This document shows positions 7,140 through 14,202 of a stretch of 64,000 nucleotides of DNA, one piece after another. Location of the stretch: the NCBI RefSeq assembly GCF_002846415.1, contig NZ_PJMX01000001.1, positions 4,650,001 through 4,714,000 on the forward strand. Reading direction: 5' to 3'. Position 1 is the first letter of the stretch, and every line of letters begins with the position of its first letter. A program made the translations under genes and the position numbers. The stretch comes from Streptomyces sp. TLI_146 (GTDB lineage Bacteria; Actinomycetota; Actinomycetes; Streptomycetales; Streptomycetaceae). The notes below the pieces were generated by a model that was not told the origin of the DNA, did no database searches, and saw only the letters and a list, made by a program, of their open reading frames with translations.

Positions 7140-8918
7140 TTACTTCTCCGCGGCCTTGGCCGCGACCGGCTTGCGCAGCTGGATGTTGAGCTCGCGCAGA
7201 CGCGTCTCGTCCAGCTCGGTGGGCGCGCCCATCATCAGGTCCTGCGCGTTGCCGTTCAGCGGGAACGCGATGGTCTCGCGGATGTTGGGCTCGTCGGCGA
7301 GCAGCATCACGATGCGGTCGACGCCCGGGGCGATGCCGCCGTGCGGCGGGGCGCCGAGGCGGAACGCCTTGAGCATGCCGCCGAACTCGCGCTCCACGGT
7401 CTCCCGGTCGTAGCCCGCGACCTCGAACGCCTTGAACATGATCTCGGGCTCGTGGTTGCGGATCGCGCCCGAGGACAGCTCGATGCCGTTGCAGACGATG
7501 TCGTACTGCCAGCCGAGCACGTCCAGCGGGTCCTGGGTCTCCAGGGCCTCCAGACCGCCCTGCGGCATCGAGAACGGGTTGTGCGAGAAGTCGATCTTGC
7601 CGGTCTCCTCGTCCTTCTCGTACATCGGGAAGTCGACGATCCAGCAGAACCGGAAGACGCCCTCCTCGAAGTGGCCGGCGCGCTTGGCGGCCTCGACGCG
7701 GACCGCGCCCATGATCTTGGAGACCTGGTCGTACTCGCCCGCGCCGAAGAACACGGCGTGCCCGGCGGCCAGGCCCAGGCGCTCGGTGAGGACCTTGACG
7801 TTCTCCTCGGTGAGGAACTTCGCGATCGGGCCCGCGAACGTGCCGTCCTCGCCGACGCGGATCCAGGCCAGACCCTGGGCGCCCTGCTCCACCGCGTACT
7901 CGCCGAGGCCGTCGAAGAACTTGCGGGACTGGCCCGCGACGTCCGGCACCGGCAGCGCGCGCACGTGCTTGCCCGCGAACGCCTTGAACTCCGAGCCCTC
8001 GAAGACGTCGGTGATGTCGACGAGTTCGAGCTTGGCGCGCAGGTCCGGCTTGTCGTTGCCGTACTTCAGCATCGACTCGCGGAACGGGATGCGCGGGAAC
8101 GGCGAGGTGACGTGGCGGCCGCCGCCGAACTCCTCGAACAGCTCGGTCATGAGCTTCTCGACGGGCTGGAAGATGTCCTCCTGCTCGACGAAGCTCATCT
8201 CGATGTCGAGCTGGTAGAACTCGCCCGGCGAGCGGTCGGCGCGGGCGTCCTCGTCGCGGAAGCAGGGCGCGATCTGGAAGTAGCGGTCGAAGCCCGAGAT
8301 CATCAGCAGCTGCTTGAACTGCTGGGGGGCCTGCGGCAGCGCGTAGAACTTGCCGGGGTTCAGCCGGGACGGGACGACGAAGTCGCGGGCGCCCTCGGGG
8401 GAGGTCGCGGCGAGGATCGGGGTCGCCATCTCGTTGAAGCCGAGCGCGGTCATCTTGTGGCGCATCGCCGAGATGACGGCCGAGCGCAGCATGATGTTGC
8501 GGTGCATGCGCTCGCGGCGCAGGTCGAGGAAGCGGTACTCCAGGCGCCGCTCCTCGTTGACGCCGTCCTCGGCGTTGATCGTGAACGGCAGCGGGCCGGC
8601 CGCGCCGAGCACCTCGACCTCGCCGACCTCGATCTCGACCTCGCCGGTCGGCAGGTCCGCGTTCACGTTCTCCGCGCCGCGCGAGACGACCTTGCCGTCG
8701 ATGCGGACGACGGTCTCCTTGGAGAGCTTGTCCAGCACCTCGGCACCGGCCGTGCCGGGGCGGGCGACGAGCTGCGTGATGCCGTAGTGGTCGCGCAGAT
8801 CGATGAAGAGGATGCCGCCCAGGTCTCGGCGATTGTGCAGCCAGCCGCTCAGCCGGACGTCGGTGCCGACGTCGGAGGCGCGGAGCTCGCCGCAGGTGTG
8901 GGACCTGTACCGATGCAT
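7140..8918 (-). CDS. aspS: Aspartyl-tRNA synthetase
   Basis: AspRS activates aspartate and charges tRNA-Asp. The 592-residue protein is full length for the bacterial type. It has an N-terminal OB-fold anticodon-binding domain (LSGWLHNRRDLGGILFIDLR), the class II core with FRDEDARADR (motif 2) and GVDRIVMLLA (motif 3), and the bacterial GAD insertion between motifs 2 and 3. Motif 1 is around FLDLRRERM. Many actinobacteria use a non-discriminating AspRS with GatCAB, which cannot be decided here. ATG 8918 opens a 107-bp divergent region shared with the phosphatase gene. Downstream are a repeat copy and a hairpin terminator. Confidence 0.97.
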   Translation of the reverse strand: MHRYRSHTCGELRASDVGTDVRLSGWLHNRRDLGGILFIDLRDHYGITQLVARPGTAGAEVLDKLSKETVVRIDGKVVSRGAENVNADLPTGEVEIEVGEVEVLGAAGPLPFTINAEDGVNEERRLEYRFLDLRRERMHRNIMLRSAVISAMRHKMTALGFNEMATPILAATSPEGARDFVVPSRLNPGKFYALPQAPQQFKQLLMISGFDRYFQIAPCFRDEDARADRSPGEFYQLDIEMSFVEQEDIFQPVEKLMTELFEEFGGGRHVTSPFPRIPFRESMLKYGNDKPDLRAKLELVDITDVFEGSEFKAFAGKHVRALPVPDVAGQSRKFFDGLGEYAVEQGAQGLAWIRVGEDGTFAGPIAKFLTEENVKVLTERLGLAAGHAVFFGAGEYDQVSKIMGAVRVEAAKRAGHFEEGVFRFCWIVDFPMYEKDEETGKIDFSHNPFSMPQGGLEALETQDPLDVLGWQYDIVCNGIELSSGAIRNHEPEIMFKAFEVAGYDRETVEREFGGMLKAFRLGAPPHGGIAPGVDRIVMLLADEPNIRETIAFPLNGNAQDLMMGAPTELDETRLRELNIQLRKPVAAKAAEK

Positions 8919-9012
8919 TTCTTCATCCAGTTCTTCGCGTGACAGGCGGGAAACAGTCCCTCCAGGTTACCGGCCGGGCCGAACACCTCTCGCCGGTATA
9001 AATCCGGCTGCC

Positions 9013-9018
9013 TAGAGT
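9013..9018 (+). promoter_or_regulatory. Candidate -10 box (TAGAGT) for a leaderless phosphatase transcript
   Basis: TAGAGT is followed by 7 nt and then ATG 9026. A second AT-rich element, TATAAAT, lies at 8997-9003. The spacing supports a leaderless or near-leaderless start. Confidence 0.5.
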
Positions 9019-9025
9019 GGGGATC

Positions 9026-11212
9026 ATGCGCACCGAGGACGTCCTGGCTGCGATCGCCACCGGGCTGTGGCGCTGGGACAACGCGTCCGGAACGGTCACG
9101 CTCGACGCCGAGGCCGCCCGCCTGCTCGGCCTGCCCCCCGAGCGGGCCGAGCTCACCGAGGCCGCCGTGCGCTCCCGCTTTCACCCGGTCGACTGGAACG
9201 AGGTCGACCAGATCGTGGCCCTGGCGGTCGCCGAGGGCACCCTCGCCGAGGCCCGGATGCGGATCATGGACGAGAACGGGCGGGTGCTGCGTACCGTACG
9301 CAGCCGCTCCAAGCCGATCCGCAAGGAGACCACGGAGAGCGCCGACGGCCTGGACTACGTGCTGGTCGGCACCCTCCAGGAGGTCGCCGAGCCGCAGCCC
9401 GGCGCCACCGCCGCGCACGCCTCCATCACCGGCGACTGGCGCCGCTCCCGCGAGGCGTTCCTCCTGGACGCGGGCCGCGCGCTGGCCGAGGCCCGCTCCA
9501 CGGCCGAGGTGCTGCGGGTGGCGGCCTCCCTGTCCATGCCGGGCTTCTCGCCGGACGGGCTCGCCGTCTTCGGGGTCGCGGGCGACCGCCTCTCGATCAT
9601 CGGCCACCACGGGCACAACCCGGGCGACGACGGCCCCTTCGCGGACATGCAGCTGGACACCGACTACCCGGCCGCCGACGTCGTACGGACCGGCCGGGCC
9701 ATCTACCTCCCCAGCCCCGAGGAGTACCGCCGCCGCTACCCGGCCACCTGGCCGCTGGCCCAGCGCTTCGACCGGCAGTCCTGGGCCTTCGTGCCGCTGA
9801 TCGTGGCCGGGCGGACCATCGGCACCTGGATGGCGGCCTTCAAGCACCCGGTGGCGTTCACGCCCGACGAGCGCTCGGTCCTGACGACGGTGGCGCGCAT
9901 GCTGGCCCAGGCGCTGGCCAGGGCGGGCGAGGCCGAGTCCGAGCGCGAGCTGTCGCTGGGCCTGCAGCGCTCGATGATGCCGACGCTCGGCCCCGAGATC
10001 CCGGGGATGACGGTGGCCGCGCGCTATGTGCCGACCGGCGGCGGGCTCCAGGTGGGCGGCGACTGGTACGACATGATCCCGCTGCCGTCGGGACGGTTCG
10101 CCCTGGTCATCGGGGACGTCCAGGGCCACGACGTACGGGCGGCAGGGCTGATGGGCCAGCTCCGCATCGCCCTGCGGGCGTACGCGAGCGAGGGCCACCG
10201 CCCCGACGCGGTCCTCTCGCGCGCCTCGCGCTTCCTGTACGGGATCACCGAGTCGTACGGGGAGTCCTACGACGGGGACGACGACCACCCGCGCTTCGCG
10301 ACCTGCCTCTACATCGAGGTCGACCCGGCGACCGGCTCGCTGGACATCGCCCGGGCCGGGCACCCGGACCCGGTGATCCGCACGGCCGAGGGCACGGCGC
10401 TGATCCGCCAGACGGCGGGCGGCCTCCCGCTGGGCATCGAGGCGGACTCGGACTATCCCACCACCCGTCTGGTCCTCGAACCCGGCGAGACCATGATGAT
10501 CTGCACGGACGGCCTGATCGAGACCGGCGGCCACGACATGGGCTCGGGCTGGACGCGGCTGCGCCCGGTCCTGGAGGAGGACACCGGGGACGGCCTGGAG
10601 AAGCTGGCGGACGCGCTGGTCCAGGCGGTGCACGGCCCCTCCTCGCACCACACGGTGGGCCCGCTGGCGGACCGCCGCGAGGACGACATCGCGGTGCTGC
10701 TGCTGTGCCGCAACAGCGACGTGTGCGGCTGCGGGACGGTCCCGGGCGCCGGGGCCGTCCCGGCCCGCCGCACCGCCCTGACCGTCGCCCAGGCCGAGCC
10801 GCACCGCATCGCGGGGGTCCGCCGCGAGCTGCGCGAGCTGCTGCACGACTGGGCGGACGCCGAGCAGGTGGACGCGGCGGAGCTGATGGTCTCCGAGATG
10901 GTCACCAACGTCCTGGTCCACACGGACGGCGACGCGCTCCTGGTCGCCGAGGCCACCGGCACCCCGGGGACGCGCTGTCTGCGGGTGGAGGTGGCCGACG
11001 CCAGCGACGACCTGCCGCACAAGCGCCGCCCCGGCGAGATGGCGTCCAGCGGGCGGGGCCTGGTGCTGATGGAGATGCTCGCGGACCGCTGGGGGGTCGA
11101 CCCCAGGGGCGAGGGCAAGTCGATCTGGTTCGAGCTCTACGAGGAGGCGGACGGGTCGGCGCCGGTGTCGGCGCCGGACGGGTCGGCCGGGGGCGGCTCC
11201 CCGGAGGCGTAA
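9026..11212 (+). CDS. PAS-GAF-SpoIIE phosphatase with C-terminal HATPase kinase domain
   Basis: A 728-residue multidomain regulator. The N-terminal ~110 residues look PAS-like, and a GAF domain spans about 140-300. A SpoIIE/PP2C-type Ser/Thr phosphatase covers about 310-545 (GLQRSMMP, then GGDWYDMIPL, VIGDVQGHD with metal-binding Asp, and ICTDGLIE). A HATPase_c_2 anti-sigma-kinase-like domain follows at about 575-715 (MVSEMVTNVLVHTDG and GRGLVLMEML). Such proteins act in partner-switching cascades that control anti-sigma antagonists. I start at ATG 9026 because of the upstream TAGAGT box; GTG 9017 is possible. The last 76 bp overlap the 3' end of the convergent transporter gene. Confidence 0.9.
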   Translation: MRTEDVLAAIATGLWRWDNASGTVTLDAEAARLLGLPPERAELTEAAVRSRFHPVDWNEVDQIVALAVAEGTLAEARMRIMDENGRVLRTVRSRSKPIRKETTESADGLDYVLVGTLQEVAEPQPGATAAHASITGDWRRSREAFLLDAGRALAEARSTAEVLRVAASLSMPGFSPDGLAVFGVAGDRLSIIGHHGHNPGDDGPFADMQLDTDYPAADVVRTGRAIYLPSPEEYRRRYPATWPLAQRFDRQSWAFVPLIVAGRTIGTWMAAFKHPVAFTPDERSVLTTVARMLAQALARAGEAESERELSLGLQRSMMPTLGPEIPGMTVAARYVPTGGGLQVGGDWYDMIPLPSGRFALVIGDVQGHDVRAAGLMGQLRIALRAYASEGHRPDAVLSRASRFLYGITESYGESYDGDDDHPRFATCLYIEVDPATGSLDIARAGHPDPVIRTAEGTALIRQTAGGLPLGIEADSDYPTTRLVLEPGETMMICTDGLIETGGHDMGSGWTRLRPVLEEDTGDGLEKLADALVQAVHGPSSHHTVGPLADRREDDIAVLLLCRNSDVCGCGTVPGAGAVPARRTALTVAQAEPHRIAGVRRELRELLHDWADAEQVDAAELMVSEMVTNVLVHTDGDALLVAEATGTPGTRCLRVEVADASDDLPHKRRPGEMASSGRGLVLMEMLADRWGVDPRGEGKSIWFELYEEADGSAPVSAPDGSAGGGSPEA

Positions 11213-12243
11213 CGCTTCCGCAGCTCGCCGAGGACGCCGAACCCGGCGGCGGCGACGGGCACGGCGAGCAGCATCCCGAGCAGCCCGGCGACACTGGCCC
11301 CGGCGGTGATGGCGATCATGACCATCGCGGGGTGCATCTGCACGGTCCGGCTCTGGATCACCGGTTGCAGGATGTGCCCTTCCAGCTGCTGTACGGCGAG
11401 GACGACCCCGAGCGTCCACAGGGCGATGCCGAGCCCCCGGTCGGCGAGCGCCACGAGCACGGCGACGGCACCGGAGACGAAGGCGCCGAGGTAGGGGATG
11501 TACGCGCCGATGAACACGAGCGCGCCGAGCCCGAGGGCGCCGGGGACGCGCAGGACGAGCAGACCCACGGTGATACAGAAGGCGTCGATGAGGGCGATGA
11601 TCGTGGTCCCGCGCATGAACCCCTCGACGGCCTCGAAGGCGCGGCGGGCCATGGCCTCGACGGTGGGCCCGGAGCCACGGGGCGCGAGGGAGTGGGCGAG
11701 ACCGACGGCCCGGTCGGAGTCCTTGAGGAAGAAGAAGGTCAGCAGCAGGGAAAGCACACCGGTGGCAATCAACGAGCCGACGATGCTGAGGCCGGTGAGC
11801 AGCCCCGATGCGGCGGTGGCGCCGAACTTCCCGAGCAGCTTCTTGGCGTTGTCGGCGACGCTGGTCACGCCGTCGCCGCCGGCCACCCCGAAGTGGTCGG
11901 CGAGCCACTGCCCGGCCTGCCTGAGCGACTCGATGATCTGGTCGCCCGTGTCGATGAGGGCGCTGACGACGACGTATCCGGCGCCGCCGACGACGGCGAC
12001 GAGGGCGACGCAGGTGAGCCCCGCCGCCAGCGACCGCTTCATCCGCAGCTTCAGCAGCTGCCGGAAGACGGGCCCGAGGAGGGCCGTGCCGAGCAGGGCG
12101 AGCAGTACGGGGGTGACGGCGGTCTTGAACACCACGCACAGCCAGATGGCGACGGCGGCGACACCGGTGACGAGCAGCACGACGACACACCAGGCGGCGA
12201 GCCGTCGGGCGGGTTCGGGGAGCAGCGGCTTGGCGTTCTCCAC
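11137..12243 (-). CDS. AI-2E family transporter (multi-pass membrane protein)
   Basis: 368 residues starting at GTG 12243. It has the fold of the AI-2E/PerM family: paired hydrophobic helices at the N-terminus (WCVVVLLVTGVAAVAIWLCV and LLALLGTALLGPVF), an amphipathic central region, and a block of TM helices from about 160 to 335. The family signature LEGHILQPVIQSR is present. Substrates of actinobacterial members are unknown, and the AI-2 name should not be taken literally. The hydrophilic tail (PPPADPSGADTGADPSASS) is encoded antisense to the end of the phosphatase gene, so the two convergent genes overlap by 76 bp. Confidence 0.88.
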   Translation of the reverse strand: MENAKPLLPEPARRLAAWCVVVLLVTGVAAVAIWLCVVFKTAVTPVLLALLGTALLGPVFRQLLKLRMKRSLAAGLTCVALVAVVGGAGYVVVSALIDTGDQIIESLRQAGQWLADHFGVAGGDGVTSVADNAKKLLGKFGATAASGLLTGLSIVGSLIATGVLSLLLTFFFLKDSDRAVGLAHSLAPRGSGPTVEAMARRAFEAVEGFMRGTTIIALIDAFCITVGLLVLRVPGALGLGALVFIGAYIPYLGAFVSGAVAVLVALADRGLGIALWTLGVVLAVQQLEGHILQPVIQSRTVQMHPAMVMIAITAGASVAGLLGMLLAVPVAAAGFGVLGELRKRYASGEPPPADPSGADTGADPSASS

Positions 12244-12327
12244 GGCCCCAGCGCACCATGCCGCCGGCGGCGACGCGCGTGGGGTGCGCCCGCCTGGGTG
12301 TTCCCCACGGGGCGGGCGGCCTGGCGC

Positions 12328-12453
12328 TTCGTCTGCGGGCCGGTGGCGGGCTGGTCGCGCAGTTCCCCGCGCCCCTTAGATGCGCCCCTTCGGGGCGCTC
12401 CTTTAGGGGCGCGGGGAACTGCGCGAGCAACCGGCCACGGTCCGCAGACGAAC
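12328..12453. repeat. Inverted pair of the dispersed intergenic repeat
   Basis: The left copy starts TTCGTCTGCGGGCC and reaches CGCGCCCCTT. The right copy starts AGGGGCGCGGGGAACTGCGC and ends GTCCGCAGACGAA. The copies face each other and can form a stem with the segment at 12380-12411 as the loop. A second GC-rich stem-forming stretch follows at 12463-12512. The pair fills the gap between the transporter start and the pirin stop. Confidence 0.8.
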
Positions 12454-12514
12454 CAAGCGGGGTGCAGGGGCCGCAGGCCCCGCAAACGGGGTCCGGGGGC
12501 GCAGCCCCGGGGGC

Positions 12515-13471
12515 TCACATGCCGTGGACCGCCGGGATCGTGCCCAGCCGCCCCTTCTGGAAGTCGTCGAACGCCGTCTGCAACTCCTCCCGCGTGTTCA
12601 TCACGAACGGCCCGTAGTGCGCCATCGGCTCACGGATGGGCCGGCCACCGAGAAGGACGACCTCAAGATCCGGCGTGTTCCCGTCCTGCTTCTCGTCCGC
12701 CCGGACCGTCAGCGACCCACCGTCCCCGAACACCGCCGTCTGCCCCATCCGCACCGGCCGACGCCCCGCGCCCACCGACCCGCGCCCGGCCAGCACGTAC
12801 GCCAGCCCGTTGAAGTCCGACCGCCAGGGAAGAGTGATCTCCGCGCCGGGGCGGATCGTCGCGTGGATCATCGTGATGGGGGTGTGCGTGATGCCCGGCC
12901 CCTCGTGGCCGTCCAGCGAGCCCGCGATCACGCGGAGCAGCGCGCCCCCGTCCGGCGAGGTGAGCAGCTGGACCTGGCCGCCCCGGATGTCCTGGTAGCG
13001 CGGGTCCATCATCTTGTCGGCGGCGGGCAGGTTCACCCACAGCTGGAGGCCGTGGAAGAGGCCGCCCGAGGTGACCAGCGACTCCGGCGGCGCCTCGATG
13101 TGGAGCAGGCCGGACCCGGCCGTCATCCACTGGGTGTCGCCGTTCATGATCGTGCCGCCGCCACCGTTGCTGTCCTGGTGGACGAAGGTCCCGTCGATCA
13201 GGTACGTCACCGTCTCGAAGCCCCGGTGCGGGTGCCACGGCGTGCCCTTGGGCTCGCCCGGCGCGTACTCCACCTCACCCATCTGGTCCATCATGATGAA
13301 CGGGTCCAGGTACTGGTAGTTGATCCCGGCGAACGCGCGCCGCACCGGGAACCCCTCCCCCTCGAAGCCGGCCGGCGCCGTGCTCACGGCGAGCACGGGA
13401 CGCGGCACCGCACCCTCCGGCGCGGCCACGCGCGGCAGGGTGAGCGGGTTTTCGACGGTCACAGCAGGCAT
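12515..13471 (-). CDS. Pirin family protein (bicupin)
   Basis: 318 residues with an N-terminal pirin cupin. The opening FAGINYQYLDPFIMMDQMG and the metal-ligand motif HPHRGFETVTYL are canonical, followed by MNGDTQWMTAGSGLLHIE with the third His and Glu. A C-terminal cupin_2 domain covers about residues 185-290. Pirins bind Fe; some have quercetinase activity and in Streptomyces one has been linked to beta-oxidation control, but the role of this copy is unknown. ATG 13471 has GAGGAGGG upstream. A perfect 13-bp palindrome (GATGCTCAGCATC) sits at 13491-13503 in the leader. Confidence 0.93.
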   Translation of the reverse strand: MPAVTVENPLTLPRVAAPEGAVPRPVLAVSTAPAGFEGEGFPVRRAFAGINYQYLDPFIMMDQMGEVEYAPGEPKGTPWHPHRGFETVTYLIDGTFVHQDSNGGGGTIMNGDTQWMTAGSGLLHIEAPPESLVTSGGLFHGLQLWVNLPAADKMMDPRYQDIRGGQVQLLTSPDGGALLRVIAGSLDGHEGPGITHTPITMIHATIRPGAEITLPWRSDFNGLAYVLAGRGSVGAGRRPVRMGQTAVFGDGGSLTVRADEKQDGNTPDLEVVLLGGRPIREPMAHYGPFVMNTREELQTAFDDFQKGRLGTIPAVHGM

Positions 13472-13490
13472 GGGACGGCCCTCCTCGGGG

Positions 13491-13503
13491 GATGCTCAGC
13501 ATC
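13491..13503. promoter_or_regulatory. Perfect palindrome in the pirin leader (candidate operator)
   Basis: GATGCT-C-AGCATC, with 6-bp arms around one base, lies 20 bp upstream of the pirin start codon. The AT-richer TAGTTGAATGGTGAACA follows on the + strand. No regulator gene is adjacent, so this is only a candidate site. Confidence 0.35.
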
Positions 13504-13627
13504 CAAAGTAGTTGAATGGTGAACAGTCGGCAAGGCGCACTGATTCCCGGAGGGGTGGAAGGGGGGTGAAAGAGGGGTCCGGGGGCGCCCCACCCCCGGA
13601 AAGTCGGCCGAAAACGGGCCGGTGGAC

Positions 13628-14080
13628 TCAGCCGTACATCCGCCGCATCGCGAAGTCGACCATCTGCTCGACCGCCTTCGCGTCGAACACCATCCGGTGG
13701 TCGCCCTCCATGTCGAGGACGAAGCCGTACCCGGTCGGGAGCAGGTCGATGACCTCCGCGCCGGTGATCACGAAGTACTTGGACTCCTTGCCCGCGTACC
13801 GCCGCAGCTCCTTGAGCGAGGTGAACATGGGGATCACCGGCTGCTGGGTGTTGTGCAGGGCCAGGAAGCCGGGGTTGTCCCCGCGCGGGCAGTAGACCTT
13901 CGAGCCCGCGAAGATCTGCTGGAAGTCCTCGGCCGAGAGCGAGCCCGTGGTGAACGCCCGCACCGCGTCCGCGAGCGAGGGCGGCGACGGCTCGGGGTAC
14001 AGCGGCTGCTCCCCGTAGGAAGGCTGCTGCGGCTGGGCGTACTGCGCTTGAGCACCCTGGTTCTGGTCGTAGCCGTACAT
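13628..14080 (-). CDS. SseB family protein
   Basis: 150 residues. The first ~35 are Gln/Tyr/Pro-rich and disordered (GYDQNQGAQAQYAQPQQPS). The rest is an SseB N-terminal-type domain with IPMFTSLKELRRYAG and a central LLPTGYGFVLDMEGDHRMVF. These small proteins are widespread in Streptomyces and have no firm biochemical role. ATG 14080 lacks a Shine-Dalgarno but has a TACTCT box 7 nt upstream, consistent with a leaderless mRNA. It is divergent from the acyl-CoA dehydrogenase gene, with about 120 bp between. Confidence 0.8.
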   Translation of the reverse strand: MYGYDQNQGAQAQYAQPQQPSYGEQPLYPEPSPPSLADAVRAFTTGSLSAEDFQQIFAGSKVYCPRGDNPGFLALHNTQQPVIPMFTSLKELRRYAGKESKYFVITGAEVIDLLPTGYGFVLDMEGDHRMVFDAKAVEQMVDFAMRRMYG

Positions 14081-14087
14081 GGGCGCA

Positions 14088-14093
14088 AGAGTA
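14088..14093 (-). promoter_or_regulatory. Candidate -10 box (TACTCT) for leaderless SseB-family gene
   Basis: On the minus strand TACTCT is followed by 7 nt and then ATG. No Shine-Dalgarno is present. Confidence 0.45.
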
Positions 14094-14119
14094 GTGCGCC
14101 ACATATGGGCCCAGAGGGG

Positions 14120-14168
14120 TTGCGTCTTATTACCGACGGGTAGCATCATCGTAGCTACTTGCTGGTAG
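14120..14168 (+). promoter_or_regulatory. Promoter with two tandem operator-like palindromes upstream of acyl-CoA dehydrogenase
   Basis: Two related imperfect palindromes lie 25 bp apart: TTACCGACGGGTAG (14130-14143) and CTACTTGCTGGTAG (14155-14168), 9 of 14 positions identical. A possible promoter is TTGCGT (14120-14125) and TAGCAT (14141-14146) with a 15-nt spacer, so the first site would cover the -10 and the second the start of the transcript. The perfect 8-mer GTAGCTAC (14151-14158) overlaps the second site. The arrangement suggests repression by a TetR-type fatty-acid regulator encoded elsewhere (inference). Confidence 0.5.
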
Positions 14169-14202
14169 AGATGTAACCGATCCTGCTTACGGAGCCGTCG
14201 CC

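Noticed and set aside
11137..12243. Quorum-sensing AI-2 exporter
   Set aside because: The family name is historical; nothing else here concerns AI-2, and no luxS is seen.
9067..12813. Very long open frames opposite or out of frame with known genes (for example 8849-12430 minus, 9067-12813 plus, 14155-17640 minus, 44657-47950 plus, 55481-59323 plus)
   Set aside because: They are shadows caused by high GC and scarce stop codons: their products are Arg/Pro/Gly/Ala-rich, and genes with clear family motifs occupy the same DNA in the frame with proper third-position bias.
14141..14168. Riboswitch or attenuator before acyl-CoA dehydrogenase
   Set aside because: The palindromes are short DNA operators near the promoter; no extended conserved RNA fold or leader ORF is visible.
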